64,000 nucleotides of DNA from Mucilaginibacter flavidus (GTDB lineage: Bacteria > Bacteroidota > Bacteroidia > Sphingobacteriales > Sphingobacteriaceae): contig NZ_JAMXOE010000023.1 in assembly GCF_024055575.1 (NCBI RefSeq), forward strand, positions 1 to 64,000, in the 5' to 3' direction. The first letter of the stretch is position 1, and the number at the start of each line of letters is the position of its first letter. Below are positions 34,876 through 43,966 of the stretch, piece by piece. The notes beneath the pieces were generated by a model, which was not told the origin of the DNA, searched no databases, and worked only from the letters and a program-made list of their open reading frames with translations. Position numbers and translations under genes: made by a program.

Positions 34876-37800
34876 ATGAATAAATTATACACAGCAATTT
34901 GCACAATACTAATATTGCTGTGCTTCGCCGATAAAAGTTATGCCCAACAGGTATTGGTTAACGATACCGGCAAAAAGGCGCTCATTGGCTTGTCGGCAAA
35001 ATCACACAGCAATTTTATCATCAGTTATAAAAAGGCGCTGGCATTGGCAAAAAAAAATGGCTGGGCCGTTAAACGGAAAACGCGGAACGGCGGAGTTATA
35101 TCGTTGCAGGGGATAAACAGCCTCGGTTTTCCCATCTACCTCAAAACCGATAACAATACCACAGCTGCGGCAACAACCGGCACCAATACCGTGCAACCCG
35201 GCGGCTCGACAGGTTTGAACCTATCAGGGTCAAGCTCCGTACTCAGCAATAAACTTGCCATATGGGACGGCGGCTCGGTTTACAGAGGGCACCAGGAATT
35301 TGCCGGTAAAACTATTACCCTGCACGATTCGACTGGCGTGATTGACCATGCCACACACGTTTCGGGCACTATGATAGCCAAGGGTGTATTCCCGGCGGCC
35401 AAAGGTATGGCCTTTAATGCCGCCACCCTGCAATCGTATGATTTTGATAACGATATAACCGAAATGAGCGGTGCTGCGTCGGGTTTACTGCTGTCAAACC
35501 ACTCTTATGGCGATGCTGCAGGATGGTATTTTAATGATGGCGCTAATCACTGGGAATGGTACGGCCTGCCCGGCGACAGTGTTGACTATAGTTTTGGCTT
35601 TTATGGCGACCGCACCCAAAGCTGGGACAAAATAGCTTACAACGCACCTTACTATTTAATTGTTGAGTCGGCAGGCAACAGCCGTGCCGATACCGGGCCG
35701 GCCGTAGGTGACGACTACTATGGATACGCAAGCAAAACAAACCAGACACTGGTTGACAAAGGCCCGCGGCCTGCCGGAATAAGTAATAACGACGGCTACG
35801 ATGTAATAGCCACAACCGGTAATGCTAAAAACATTTTAACCGTCGGGGCAATAAACCCTTTGCCCAACGGCCCTGCTTCCAGCAGCGGGATCAGCATTGC
35901 CTACTTTAGCAGTTACGGCCCCACCGATGACGGCAGGATAAAACCGGATCTTGTTGCCGATGGTGTTAACCTGCTCTCAACCGGCAGTAGTGGCACAACA
36001 TCATACATTACCCTATCCGGAACGTCAATGTCGGCGCCAAATGTTACCGGGTCGCTCTATTTGCTGCAGGAATATTATGCGCAAAAAAATAGCGGTGGCT
36101 TTATGCGCGCAGCGACCCTGAAGGGCCTCGCCTGTCATACTGCCTTTGATGCAGGCAACGCCGGTCCCGATTATATTTATGGCTGGGGACTGCTTGACAT
36201 GAAGAAAGCCGCCCAGGCGATAACCGATAATGGCGGCAAAAGCCTGGTAACAGAAAATAAACTGCAGCAGGGGCAAAAACAAATATTTAATGTGGTGGCA
36301 TCGGGCCAGGGGCCGCTGATGGTATCCATATCATGGACCGACCCCGCGGGCACTATTACCCCCGATGGTACCATTAACAGTCGCACCCCGAAACTGGTGA
36401 ACGACCTTGATATAAGGGTTAGCGATGGCACCAACACGTTTAAACCATGGATACTCGACCCATTGCACCCGGCTGCCGTAGCTACAACAGGCGATAATAT
36501 TTTAGATAATCTTGAACAGGTATATATCCCCGGCGCTGTAACCGGCAAGGCCTATACCATCACTGTTTCGCACAAAGGAACGCTGCAGGGCGGCGTGCAG
36601 GATTATTCGCTTATTGCGACCGGGGTGGGGGGGCATGTTTATTGTGTTTCAACCCCACTTTCAAGCGCCGACTCGCGGGTTAATAATGTAACATTGGCAA
36701 ACCTTAATTATACACCACCTGCGGGCTGCACCACCTATTCCGACCATACCGACAAAACGGTCCAACTGGAACTGGCGAAAATATACCCGCTGAGCCTTAC
36801 CCTGGGTACATGCGGCGCTGACTTTAACAAGGCCGCCAAAGTTTATATTGACTGGAATGGTGATGGTATTTTTGGTGCTAATGAACTTGTAGCAACTTCA
36901 GGAATTATTAACGGAACAGGCTCATATACTACAAACATAACCGTACCTGCAACCGTTGTAGCCGGCGACTACAGCATTATGCGTGTTGTACTTGCCGAAA
37001 CCAATGACGCATCAGTAATACAAGCCTGCGGCACCTATGCCAAAGGCGAAACGCAGGATTACCGCGTGCAATTTGTGCTTCCGGCGACCGATGCAGGCGC
37101 GACTGCTGTCGTAAGCCCCAGTACCGCGGGTTCATGTTCAGACGCTAACCAGGTTACAATATCAATAAAAAACTTTGGGAGGTTACCGATAAGCAATATC
37201 CCGGTAACGGTAACCATTACCGACGCGGCTAACGTTACAACTACTTTAACAGGAACTTATACTGGCACCTTACAAGCTTCGGAGCAGGAAGATTTTACTT
37301 TTAGTACGCCTTTTAATGAGGTTGCCGGAGCAACTTACAACATTGTAGCTTTTACGAGCCTCGCCGGCGACCCTGTTGCTGCCAACAACCAGGTATCAGC
37401 CGCGGTGACTATCAGCCTGCCACCAGAAGCGATCGGTTTAACAGCTTATTACTGTACCGACAGTAAAGACTACCGCTTAACCGGCACGGCTGACGGAACC
37501 ATATTGTGGTACCAAAATATTGGCGACGCTATCCCGTTGGCATGGGGCTCGCCCGGAACAACCGCAACTGCCCCGGTTAACAATACGTTTTATGCAGGTG
37601 TGAACGATTTTAAAGGAACAGTTGGTCCCGCTACAAAAAATGTATTTACCGCAGGCGGATATAATCAGTTTACGCCATATGTTAATGTAAATACCAAAGT
37701 GCCGGTTGTTATTGAAAGCGCCCGATTGTATATCGGCAATTCGGGAAAAATTACTTTTAATGTGAACGATGCCAACGGCCGTACCGTATCGACCTCGACC

Positions 37801-38613
37801 ATTAACGCCGTTGCAACCCGCACAACGCCCTTGGCCGGCGCACAACCCGACGATCCGAATGACCAGGGTGCGGTTTACAATCTTAATTTACAGCTGCCTG
37901 CAGCCGGTAATTATACTATAAATGTCGAGTTTGACAGCAATTCCACCTTATATCGCAACAACGCAGGCGTTACCGGCTACCCTTTTAAAATAGGCGATGT
38001 TTTCAGTATAACCGGCAACAGCGCCACTGCCAACCCGGATACCGCGGCCTACAAAACCTACTATTATTATTTTTACGATATGAAGGTAAAAAGCGCCGGG
38101 TGCCCTTCGGTATCGCGACAATCTGTAACTGTTTCAAAGCCCGTTATTACACAAAACGGGGCTGTTTTAAATTCCAGCGTGGCCACCAACAATCAATGGT
38201 ATTTAAATGGTAAAGCTATTACAGGGGCTGTCGGCGCCACTTATACGCCAACACAAAGCGGCAATTACCAGGTTGCGCTGCTGCTTGATGGGGGCTGTAC
38301 CGTACTGTCTGACAATTACGTATACATAATAACAGCTACCGGCGCCAATAACAAAACAGATATAGGCCTGGTAGTGTTCCCCAACCCGGCAAGCGGCCCG
38401 CTCAGCATTCTTTTTGCCGCCAAAGCGCCTGCAGATTTAACCATATCATTAATAAATATTGCCGGGCAGGTTGTAAACACCAGCAAGCAAACCATTGCTG
38501 CAGGTAATTTCAGTACCGTGGCCGATGTAACCAATTTACCGCCGGGTACCTATATTTTAAAGATACAACTGGGGCAAAAGGTTTATAATACGAAGGTGAT
38601 AGTGTTGCGCTGA
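34876..38613 (+). CDS. T9SS-exported subtilisin-like serine protease with GEVED domain
   Basis: A 1245-residue secreted protease. Signal peptide 1-23 (ends SYAQ), short propeptide-like part, then an S8 catalytic domain (about 120-445) with Asp131 in IWDGG, His158 in HATHVSGT, Asn268 in SAGNS and Ser384 in GTSMSAP, all present. A beta-rich C-terminal-to-catalytic region (about 455-580) resembles a proprotein-convertase-like or P-type domain. A GEVED domain (about 615-735) contains KVYIDWNGDGIFGANE and QDYRV. Later repeats look like Ig-type modules. The end (VVFPNPASGPLSILF ... NTKVIVLR) is a T9SS sorting domain. It probably digests proteins at the surface or matures secreted cargo. It is divergent from the two other T9SS cargo genes. 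Confidence 0.92.
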   Translation: MNKLYTAICTILILLCFADKSYAQQVLVNDTGKKALIGLSAKSHSNFIISYKKALALAKKNGWAVKRKTRNGGVISLQGINSLGFPIYLKTDNNTTAAATTGTNTVQPGGSTGLNLSGSSSVLSNKLAIWDGGSVYRGHQEFAGKTITLHDSTGVIDHATHVSGTMIAKGVFPAAKGMAFNAATLQSYDFDNDITEMSGAASGLLLSNHSYGDAAGWYFNDGANHWEWYGLPGDSVDYSFGFYGDRTQSWDKIAYNAPYYLIVESAGNSRADTGPAVGDDYYGYASKTNQTLVDKGPRPAGISNNDGYDVIATTGNAKNILTVGAINPLPNGPASSSGISIAYFSSYGPTDDGRIKPDLVADGVNLLSTGSSGTTSYITLSGTSMSAPNVTGSLYLLQEYYAQKNSGGFMRAATLKGLACHTAFDAGNAGPDYIYGWGLLDMKKAAQAITDNGGKSLVTENKLQQGQKQIFNVVASGQGPLMVSISWTDPAGTITPDGTINSRTPKLVNDLDIRVSDGTNTFKPWILDPLHPAAVATTGDNILDNLEQVYIPGAVTGKAYTITVSHKGTLQGGVQDYSLIATGVGGHVYCVSTPLSSADSRVNNVTLANLNYTPPAGCTTYSDHTDKTVQLELAKIYPLSLTLGTCGADFNKAAKVYIDWNGDGIFGANELVATSGIINGTGSYTTNITVPATVVAGDYSIMRVVLAETNDASVIQACGTYAKGETQDYRVQFVLPATDAGATAVVSPSTAGSCSDANQVTISIKNFGRLPISNIPVTVTITDAANVTTTLTGTYTGTLQASEQEDFTFSTPFNEVAGATYNIVAFTSLAGDPVAANNQVSAAVTISLPPEAIGLTAYYCTDSKDYRLTGTADGTILWYQNIGDAIPLAWGSPGTTATAPVNNTFYAGVNDFKGTVGPATKNVFTAGGYNQFTPYVNVNTKVPVVIESARLYIGNSGKITFNVNDANGRTVSTSTINAVATRTTPLAGAQPDDPNDQGAVYNLNLQLPAAGNYTINVEFDSNSTLYRNNAGVTGYPFKIGDVFSITGNSATANPDTAAYKTYYYYFYDMKVKSAGCPSVSRQSVTVSKPVITQNGAVLNSSVATNNQWYLNGKAITGAVGATYTPTQSGNYQVALLLDGGCTVLSDNYVYIITATGANNKTDIGLVVFPNPASGPLSILFAAKAPADLTISLINIAGQVVNTSKQTIAAGNFSTVADVTNLPPGTYILKIQLGQKVYNTKVIVLR

Positions 38614-38735
38614 GTCGGGAAAGTCAGTAAAGTCCGAAAAGTCAGTAAAGACAGAAAGTTTATTTGATAAAAAAGCCTGTAAAGTCTGAACGTGCTTCGC
38701 TTGCAACTTCTTCGGACTTTACTGACTTTTCCGAC
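38614..38735. repeat. intergenic inverted repeat, AAGTCAGTAAAGTCC type
   Basis: The arm 38614-38638 (starts GTCGGGAAAG) and the arm 38711-38735 (ends TTTCCGAC) are reverse complements at 24 of 25 bases. The arms begin directly after the stop codon of the protease gene. Additional imperfect copies of AAGTCAGTAAAG fill the loop-side flanks. It lies between convergent genes. Confidence 0.8.
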
Positions 38736-38743
38736 TTTACGGA

Positions 38744-39238
38744 CTAGAAAGTATACTTCAATCCCAGTCCCGGAGCGATATCAAAAAATGGCCCGGTGGC
38801 GAGTTCGGCGCGCGGATTTAAATCGAGGCTTACGGCTATGGGCGATTGCGGAATAAGGTACTCGAGGCCGATGACACCATCAACACCCAGCAATATGTGG
38901 CTATTGTTGTAAAATTCGTCGCTGCCGTTAAAACGACGGTAAAGACCGCTGCCTATGGCACCAATGTGCGCACCTGCACCGTAGTAAAATTTCAATTCTT
39001 TAACGCCAAATGCCTCCTGGTGAAATTCATACAGGCCGGTGATAACCACGCCATGCGAGCGGAAACCCAGCAAACCTTCAATAGCCACGTCGGGGGTAGT
39101 AAAATACTTGCCTGAGATGCCGTTTTCGTAACCGCCGAATTTAAGGCCGACGGCAGTTTTGTAGTCTTGTGCTTTTGAACGTATGCTTATTAATAACGAA
39201 CTAGCTAAAATAAATGAGTAAACGAGTAATTTTTTCAT
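38744..39238 (-). CDS. small outer-membrane beta-barrel protein
   Basis: A 164-residue protein. I start at the ATG at 39238 (signal peptide MKKLLVYSFILASSLLISIRSKAQ); an upstream frame to 39322 only adds a hydrophilic stretch. The mature part alternates glycine and aromatic residues (GLKFGGYENGISGKYF, YYGAGAHIGAI, LGVDGVIGLEYLIP, LGLKYTF at the end), as in 8-strand barrels of the OprW/lipid A deacylase-like size class. The C-terminal Phe fits an outer-membrane signal. No enzyme motif. Convergent with the protease, with an inverted repeat in between. Confidence 0.75.
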   Translation of the reverse strand: MKKLLVYSFILASSLLISIRSKAQDYKTAVGLKFGGYENGISGKYFTTPDVAIEGLLGFRSHGVVITGLYEFHQEAFGVKELKFYYGAGAHIGAIGSGLYRRFNGSDEFYNNSHILLGVDGVIGLEYLIPQSPIAVSLDLNPRAELATGPFFDIAPGLGLKYTF

Positions 39239-39745
39239 TCGATAAATTTGTTTTGTCAAGGTTGATGAAACTATTATTTTGGATGTTACCGCATAATATT
39301 TCATAATATGTAAAAGCAACATAACGGCGAAAATGTGGTTTTATTGGTATTTTAAAGGGATAGCGGTCTTTAAAGGGTAGCAAACTGCTGATTTACAGTT
39401 GAAAATATTTGAGAAAATTTATGACTAGGGGGATATGAATAATATATTTTGGGGGACGGAACGGTGTGCACTGTTTCTTTAGCATGTCTCGTAGATGCCG
39501 CCGAGGCGGGTGAACATAAGAATAAAAAAATGAAATCGCGTGTTAATGTCCTAAAAAGTTTAAGTGTTTGGTTATAAGGTATTTAACCTAAAAACTTTCA
39601 AAGTTGTATTAACACGGTTAAAACCTTTTTGCGTTGTTAAAATGACTGACCATGATGATATCAGCATTTCAATCTTTATAAACCAATACCGTCATTTTTT
39701 AAATTGAAATATGATAAATTAGCCCGATTATTTTATAAATCACGT
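39239..39745. other. intergenic region, no gene found
   Basis: This 507-base divergent gap is AT-rich. A GC-richer spot near 39497-39510 has GCCGCCGAGGCGGG (CCGCC/GGCGG hairpin). TTGTTTTGTCAAGG and GGTTATAAGGTATTTAACC-like words occur but no clear promoter element. Nothing coding was seen. Confidence 0.5.
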
Positions 39746-41452
39746 ATGCATCATCCACACCTTTTAAAACAAGCCGCAATACTGCTTTTTTGTGCAACTA
39801 TTTTACAAACAGCCGTTGCCCAGGATCCTGCCGCGAAAACGCCGGATGGCCCGTTCAGGAACGGAATGGTAGTTTGCGCCACACCCAATGCGTCAAAAGT
39901 TGGATTGGACATATTAAAAAAAGGTGGCAACGCGGTTGATGCTGCTGTGGCAGTACAATTTGCACTTGCGGTCACCCACCCCGAGGCCGGCAACATCGGG
40001 GGCGGCGGTTTTATGGTTTACAGGTCGGCAAAGGGAAATACCAATACGCTTGATTTTAGGGAAAAAGGCCCGGCAGCCGCAAGTGCCAATATGTTTTTGG
40101 ACAGTGCAGGTAACGTGGTAAAAGATATGAGCCTTGCAACACACCAGGCCTCAGGTGTGCCGGGTTCGGTTGACGGCATGGTTGAGGCGCACCGCAAATA
40201 TGGTAAGCTTAAATGGGCCGATTTGGTTCAACCCGCTATTGACCTGGCACGTAAAGGTTTTGCAATATCCAGGCGGTTGGCCGGCTCATTAAACTGGGGT
40301 GGCCCGCAGTTTAGGAAGCTGAACCCCGGCAAAACATATTTTTTAAAGGACGTAGCCTGGAAAGAAGGTGACTTGCTGGTGCAAGAAGACCTGGCAAAGA
40401 CGCTGGAATTAATACGAGATAAAGGCCGCGACGGATTTTATGCCGGTAAAGTAGCTGATGAAATAGCAGCCGAAATGCGAGCCGGTAACGGACTGATTTC
40501 GAAGGCGGATTTACAAAATTATCATTCAGTTTGGCGCAACGCAATAACCGGAAAATATAAAGACTATAAAATTATCACCATGCCGCCGCCATCAAGTGGG
40601 GGGATTGCTTTGCTTCAGTTGCTCCATTCGGTTGAAAAATACCCGCTGCACCGCTGGGGCCATAACCAGGATTCGACCGTGCAACTGATTGTTGAAGCTG
40701 AGCGCCGTGTATACGCCGACCGTTCCAAATACCTTGGCGATCCAGATTTTTATAAAGTGCCGGTGGATAGCTTGCTAAACCCAACGTATCTTGACAACCG
40801 GATGAAAACATTTAACTGGAACGCAGCCACACCAAGCAGCAGCATACAACCAGGCGCGTTTGTGGGGTACGAAAGCGACCAAACTACACATTATTCAATA
40901 GTTGATAAAGAAGGCAATTCGGTTTCGATAACCACTACACTTAATGGTTCGTTCGGCTCAAAAATACTGGTTGGTGGCGCAGGCTTTTTGCTGAACAACG
41001 AAATGGATGATTTTAGCTCGAAACCGGGCGTGCCGAATATGTTCGGACTGATTGGTGGTAAGGCAAATAGCATACAGGCAGGCAAACGCATGCTGTCGTC
41101 AATGACGCCAACTATTATTGAAAAAGGTGGCAAATTGTTTATGGTGGTAGGTACGCCGGGCGGCTCAACAATAATAACTTCGGTATTTCAAACTATTTTG
41201 AACGTAATTGAGTTTGATGAGGATATGCAACAGGCCGTTACGTCGAAACGTTTCCATCACCAATGGCTTCCTGACCAGGTAAACATCGAGAAGGATGCGC
41301 TTGATCCTGCCGCAATAAGCAAGCTGGAGCAAAAGGGATATAAAATTATAAGCGGTGGTGCAAGCGGCCGCGTTGATGCTATACTGGTAACCAAAGATGG
41401 CTACTACGGCGGAGCGGACCCGAGAGGGGACGATACGGGGCTGGGGTGGTGA
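39746..41452 (+). CDS. ggt: gamma-glutamyltransferase
   Basis: An N-terminal nucleophile hydrolase that cleaves and transfers gamma-glutamyl groups from glutathione and related peptides, in the periplasm. I start at the ATG at 39746 (568 residues), which gives a clean signal peptide (HHPHLLKQAAILLFCATILQTAVAQ); a TTG at 39704 would add fourteen residues in front of it. The large-subunit part has GGNAVDAAVAVQFALAVTHPEAGNIGGGGF (Gly-rich, about residues 60-88). The self-cleavage site is the first Thr of TTHYSIVD (about residue 380), the new N-terminus of the small subunit. The small subunit has GTPGGSTIITSV. All catalytic blocks are present and the length is typical (~570). Confidence 0.93.
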   Translation: MHHPHLLKQAAILLFCATILQTAVAQDPAAKTPDGPFRNGMVVCATPNASKVGLDILKKGGNAVDAAVAVQFALAVTHPEAGNIGGGGFMVYRSAKGNTNTLDFREKGPAAASANMFLDSAGNVVKDMSLATHQASGVPGSVDGMVEAHRKYGKLKWADLVQPAIDLARKGFAISRRLAGSLNWGGPQFRKLNPGKTYFLKDVAWKEGDLLVQEDLAKTLELIRDKGRDGFYAGKVADEIAAEMRAGNGLISKADLQNYHSVWRNAITGKYKDYKIITMPPPSSGGIALLQLLHSVEKYPLHRWGHNQDSTVQLIVEAERRVYADRSKYLGDPDFYKVPVDSLLNPTYLDNRMKTFNWNAATPSSSIQPGAFVGYESDQTTHYSIVDKEGNSVSITTTLNGSFGSKILVGGAGFLLNNEMDDFSSKPGVPNMFGLIGGKANSIQAGKRMLSSMTPTIIEKGGKLFMVVGTPGGSTIITSVFQTILNVIEFDEDMQQAVTSKRFHHQWLPDQVNIEKDALDPAAISKLEQKGYKIISGGASGRVDAILVTKDGYYGGADPRGDDTGLGW

Positions 41453-41604
41453 AGTAGTTGGCGGTTGTGAGTATGCAGTTGGCAGTCAAACAACTACTAA
41501 AAGTGCCAAATTTCTAACAACTGCCACTAAATACTGCAACTGCCACTGGCCAGCAAAAATTGCAACCGCGAGCCTGTCCTGCTATGAACTATGAACCATG
41601 AACT
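41453..41604. repeat. intergenic word repeats upstream of the MarR gene
   Basis: TGCAGTTGGCAGT (near 41474-41486) faces CTGCAACTGCCACTGG (near 41533-41550), a relative of the 18037-18080 repeat. It is followed by direct repeats of ATGAAC(T/C) spaced by seven bases, CTATGAACTATGAACC (41582-41597), that end exactly at the ATG of the MarR gene. Confidence 0.6.
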
Positions 41605-42054
41605 ATGAACCAATTGAAACACCAGGAAACTATTGATTATTTTTTAAAGATAGTTTGGCAAACTGTGGCTAACCGGTACAACCAGATAGTTACCGAGTTT
41701 GGCATTACGCAGTCGATAGGGTATTTGCTGATAAATATTGATGAGAAGGAGGGCACTACGGTGTCGCAGGTTGCAGCGCTGCTGGGGCTGAAGTCGACAA
41801 GTTTATCGCGGATGCTGGCGCAACTTGAAAAATCGGGATTGATATACCGGGAATCAAACGAGGGGGACAAGCGCTCGGTAAAAATTTATTTAACCGAGCT
41901 TGGTAAAGAGAAGCGTCATCTGGCCCGGGTGATAGGGCGCCAGTTTAACAACTACCTTAACGATAACATCAGCGAAGCTGACCGGGAATACTTGATAAAG
42001 ATGCTGAAGAAGGTGAATACGTTGACGATGAATTTTAAGCCGGGAGAGAAGTGA
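41605..42054 (+). CDS. MarR family transcriptional regulator
   Basis: A 149-residue winged-helix regulator. The DNA-binding part is VSQVAALLGLKSTSLSRMLAQLEKSGLIYRESNEGDKRSVKIYLTELG (about residues 52-99), including the DKRS wing. The N- and C-terminal helices fit the MarR dimer. The start ATG is the last copy of an upstream ATGAAC repeat (…ACTATGAACCAATTG), so the 5' end appears built from repeat sequence. It lies between ggt and FKBP genes in the same direction; whether it regulates ggt is unknown. No palindromic operator could be separated from the repeats. Confidence 0.85.
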   Translation: MNQLKHQETIDYFLKIVWQTVANRYNQIVTEFGITQSIGYLLINIDEKEGTTVSQVAALLGLKSTSLSRMLAQLEKSGLIYRESNEGDKRSVKIYLTELGKEKRHLARVIGRQFNNYLNDNISEADREYLIKMLKKVNTLTMNFKPGEK

Positions 42055-42185
42055 ACCGGGAATAAACAGATTAAATGATTTCCGGGATGCCGTGCCTTCT
42101 TGTTAAATCCCAATTGACTCTAAACGGGGACGCAGAATCTTTCTGCATAATCCAATAAATCCTTTAATCCGCTTAATCCAGGTTC
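42053..42185. repeat. intergenic inverted repeat, GAACCGGG-GATTAA type
   Basis: GAACCGGGAATAAACAGATTAAA (42053 onward, overlapping the MarR stop) faces TTTAATCCGCTTAATCCAGGTTC (ending 42185), an imperfect inverted repeat. Inside the loop GCAGAA-TCT-TTCTGC (42132-42146) is a perfect hairpin. The arms are of the same family as 57441-57575 and 60968-61061. Confidence 0.65.
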
Positions 42186-42417
42186 AGACAATTATCAAAC
42201 CAAACCATACACGTTTATCAAAAAATCACCGTTATAAGTTGCGAAAACGGGCCTTAAAACGTACAGGCTTTTAGTGGCTTATACCATTAATTTGTTAAAA
42301 AATGTTAAGCTGCTGTTTTTGAATTATAAAAGAATAAATTTGCCGATTGAAATATAGGGGCCGTGTTTGTGCATTAGCTGCTTAATTTAAAGGCAAATAA
42401 ACCGGATAAATGCCAGG
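42186..42417. other. intergenic region with promoter-like element
   Basis: Together with the preceding repeat this makes a 363-base gap. TAAATTTG (42335-42342) matches the TAnnTTTG -7 element and lies 76 bases before the FKBP start. No coding signal was seen. Confidence 0.4.
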
Positions 42418-42924
42418 ATGAACAGGATACTGTTATTTTTATTGCTATTGTGCGCTTGTTTTGCGGGATGTAAAAACACCAACGATGTGCCTGCCCAGAT
42501 AAGGGCGCAACAGGCGGTTGATGCTAAAATTATAACCGCATATTTGCAAAAAAACAGCATTACAGCCAAGCAGGTCGATTCGGCCGGGGTTGGTTTGGGG
42601 ATATATTACGTGGTTGATACGCTTGGCGGCGGTAACGATGTGCTTACCAACTCAACCAGGATAACGGTTGGGTATACAGGTACAAACTTGCAGACGGGGA
42701 CCACATTTATTACCACGGACCAGTTTCATCCGTCGTACGTATTAGGAAGTACGATAATGGGTTGGCAGTACGGGATAGCAAAATCGGGTGTAAAAAAAGG
42801 GGGGACAGTAACGTTGTACGTTCCTTCGCATTATGCTTACGGGCCGTTTGCGCAGCCGTCGTACGGATTGCCGGCTAATGCGATATTGATTTTTAGAATA
42901 AAACTTTACAACATAACCAACTAA
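42418..42924 (+). CDS. FKBP-type peptidyl-prolyl isomerase lipoprotein
   Basis: A 168-residue lipoprotein. The lipobox CACFAGC sets the lipid Cys near residue 18, and the FKBP domain (about 60-168) has TRITVGYTGTNLQTGTTF, IMGWQYGIAKSGVKKGGT and LYVPSHYAYG, the usual FKBP core with the glycine-rich loop; the Tyr and Trp positions expected in the active site are kept. FKBP isomerases assist folding of periplasmic or outer-membrane proteins. It is followed after 82 bases by a two-domain FKBP lipoprotein, so the two are probably cotranscribed and act on exported proteins. Confidence 0.87.
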   Translation: MNRILLFLLLLCACFAGCKNTNDVPAQIRAQQAVDAKIITAYLQKNSITAKQVDSAGVGLGIYYVVDTLGGGNDVLTNSTRITVGYTGTNLQTGTTFITTDQFHPSYVLGSTIMGWQYGIAKSGVKKGGTVTLYVPSHYAYGPFAQPSYGLPANAILIFRIKLYNITN

Positions 42925-43006
42925 CATAACAAGCTCAGCATATTTATAACAGCGAAAAAGGTATGTGATGAGGGCAGCGACAAGCCGCTAAAACAACAAA
43001 TAACAA

Positions 43007-43966
43007 ATGAGACAAAAATTTTTTACCCTTCTTTTTATTTCTGCTATAGGTTTGGTATCATGCCGCAAAGACAAAATTGAGCTTGATATTAAACAATATG
43101 ACGATGCCCAGATACAAGCCTATATAAGTTCGCACGGTATTACCGGCATGCAAAAGGATACTTCGAAGCAGGATAGTTCGGGTATTTATTACCAGCTGCT
43201 GCTGCCCGGTAAAGTTGTGCCTCCTGCAACAACATTACAGCAGCTTGATTATCCTGACAAGGTTTCGTTTGTATTTACGTTGCGCTCGGTTGATGGTCAA
43301 TATATTTCGGCTGATACTATACAGAACCGGATGGAAGACTACCTTGGTCATTTAACATCAAATGCCATGCCTTATGGCCTGGAGATGGCCATAAGGAACA
43401 TTGTAAAATACAAAGGTGCAAGCGCACGGTTACTGATACCCTCGCACCTGGCTTACGGGGTTAGCGGCTATGGCTTAGGCAGTTCCAGCAATGCTAATAC
43501 AAAAATTGCCGGTAACCAGTGCCTTGATTATTACGTGCATGTAATTGATAGCTATAAAGATTATGATCAGCAACTGATACAAAGCAGGGTTAGTGATATA
43601 TCAACCTATACCAAGGTTGAAAGTGCCGCAAAACCGGGGTATTTTTATTATTACAAAATACAAACACCAGGTACCGGTACTGATAAAATAGGGCCGAATA
43701 GCACAATAACCTGTACATACACCGGCGAATTGCTGAACGGGACTGTTTTTGACGGGAGCTATAACGGAACTAACATAGCAACACAACCGGTTGCAAGTTA
43801 CGCAGTTAGCGGCTTATCAGAGGCACTGCAGAAATTTGCCGTTGCCGGAACTAAGATAGTTGTGATAGTACCATCAGATTTGGCGTATGGAAATACTACG
43901 GCAGGGAGTATCCCAACAAACAGTGTTTTGAAATTTAGTTACCAGGTGTTAACAGTAACTCAATAG
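43007..43966 (+). CDS. two-domain FKBP-like lipoprotein
   Basis: A 319-residue lipoprotein with a lipobox ending GLVSC (lipid Cys near 19). There are two FKBP-like domains: an N-terminal one (about 65-185) with IPSHLAYGVSGYG but a weak core strand order, and a C-terminal one (about 205-319) with STITCTYTGELLNGTVFDGSY and IVPSDLAYGNT, the more canonical. The N-terminal domain lacks several core aromatics, so it is probably inactive or a binding unit. It follows the single-domain FKBP gene and stops one base before the photolyase gene on the opposite strand. Confidence 0.8.
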   Translation: MRQKFFTLLFISAIGLVSCRKDKIELDIKQYDDAQIQAYISSHGITGMQKDTSKQDSSGIYYQLLLPGKVVPPATTLQQLDYPDKVSFVFTLRSVDGQYISADTIQNRMEDYLGHLTSNAMPYGLEMAIRNIVKYKGASARLLIPSHLAYGVSGYGLGSSSNANTKIAGNQCLDYYVHVIDSYKDYDQQLIQSRVSDISTYTKVESAAKPGYFYYYKIQTPGTGTDKIGPNSTITCTYTGELLNGTVFDGSYNGTNIATQPVASYAVSGLSEALQKFAVAGTKIVVIVPSDLAYGNTTAGSIPTNSVLKFSYQVLTVTQ

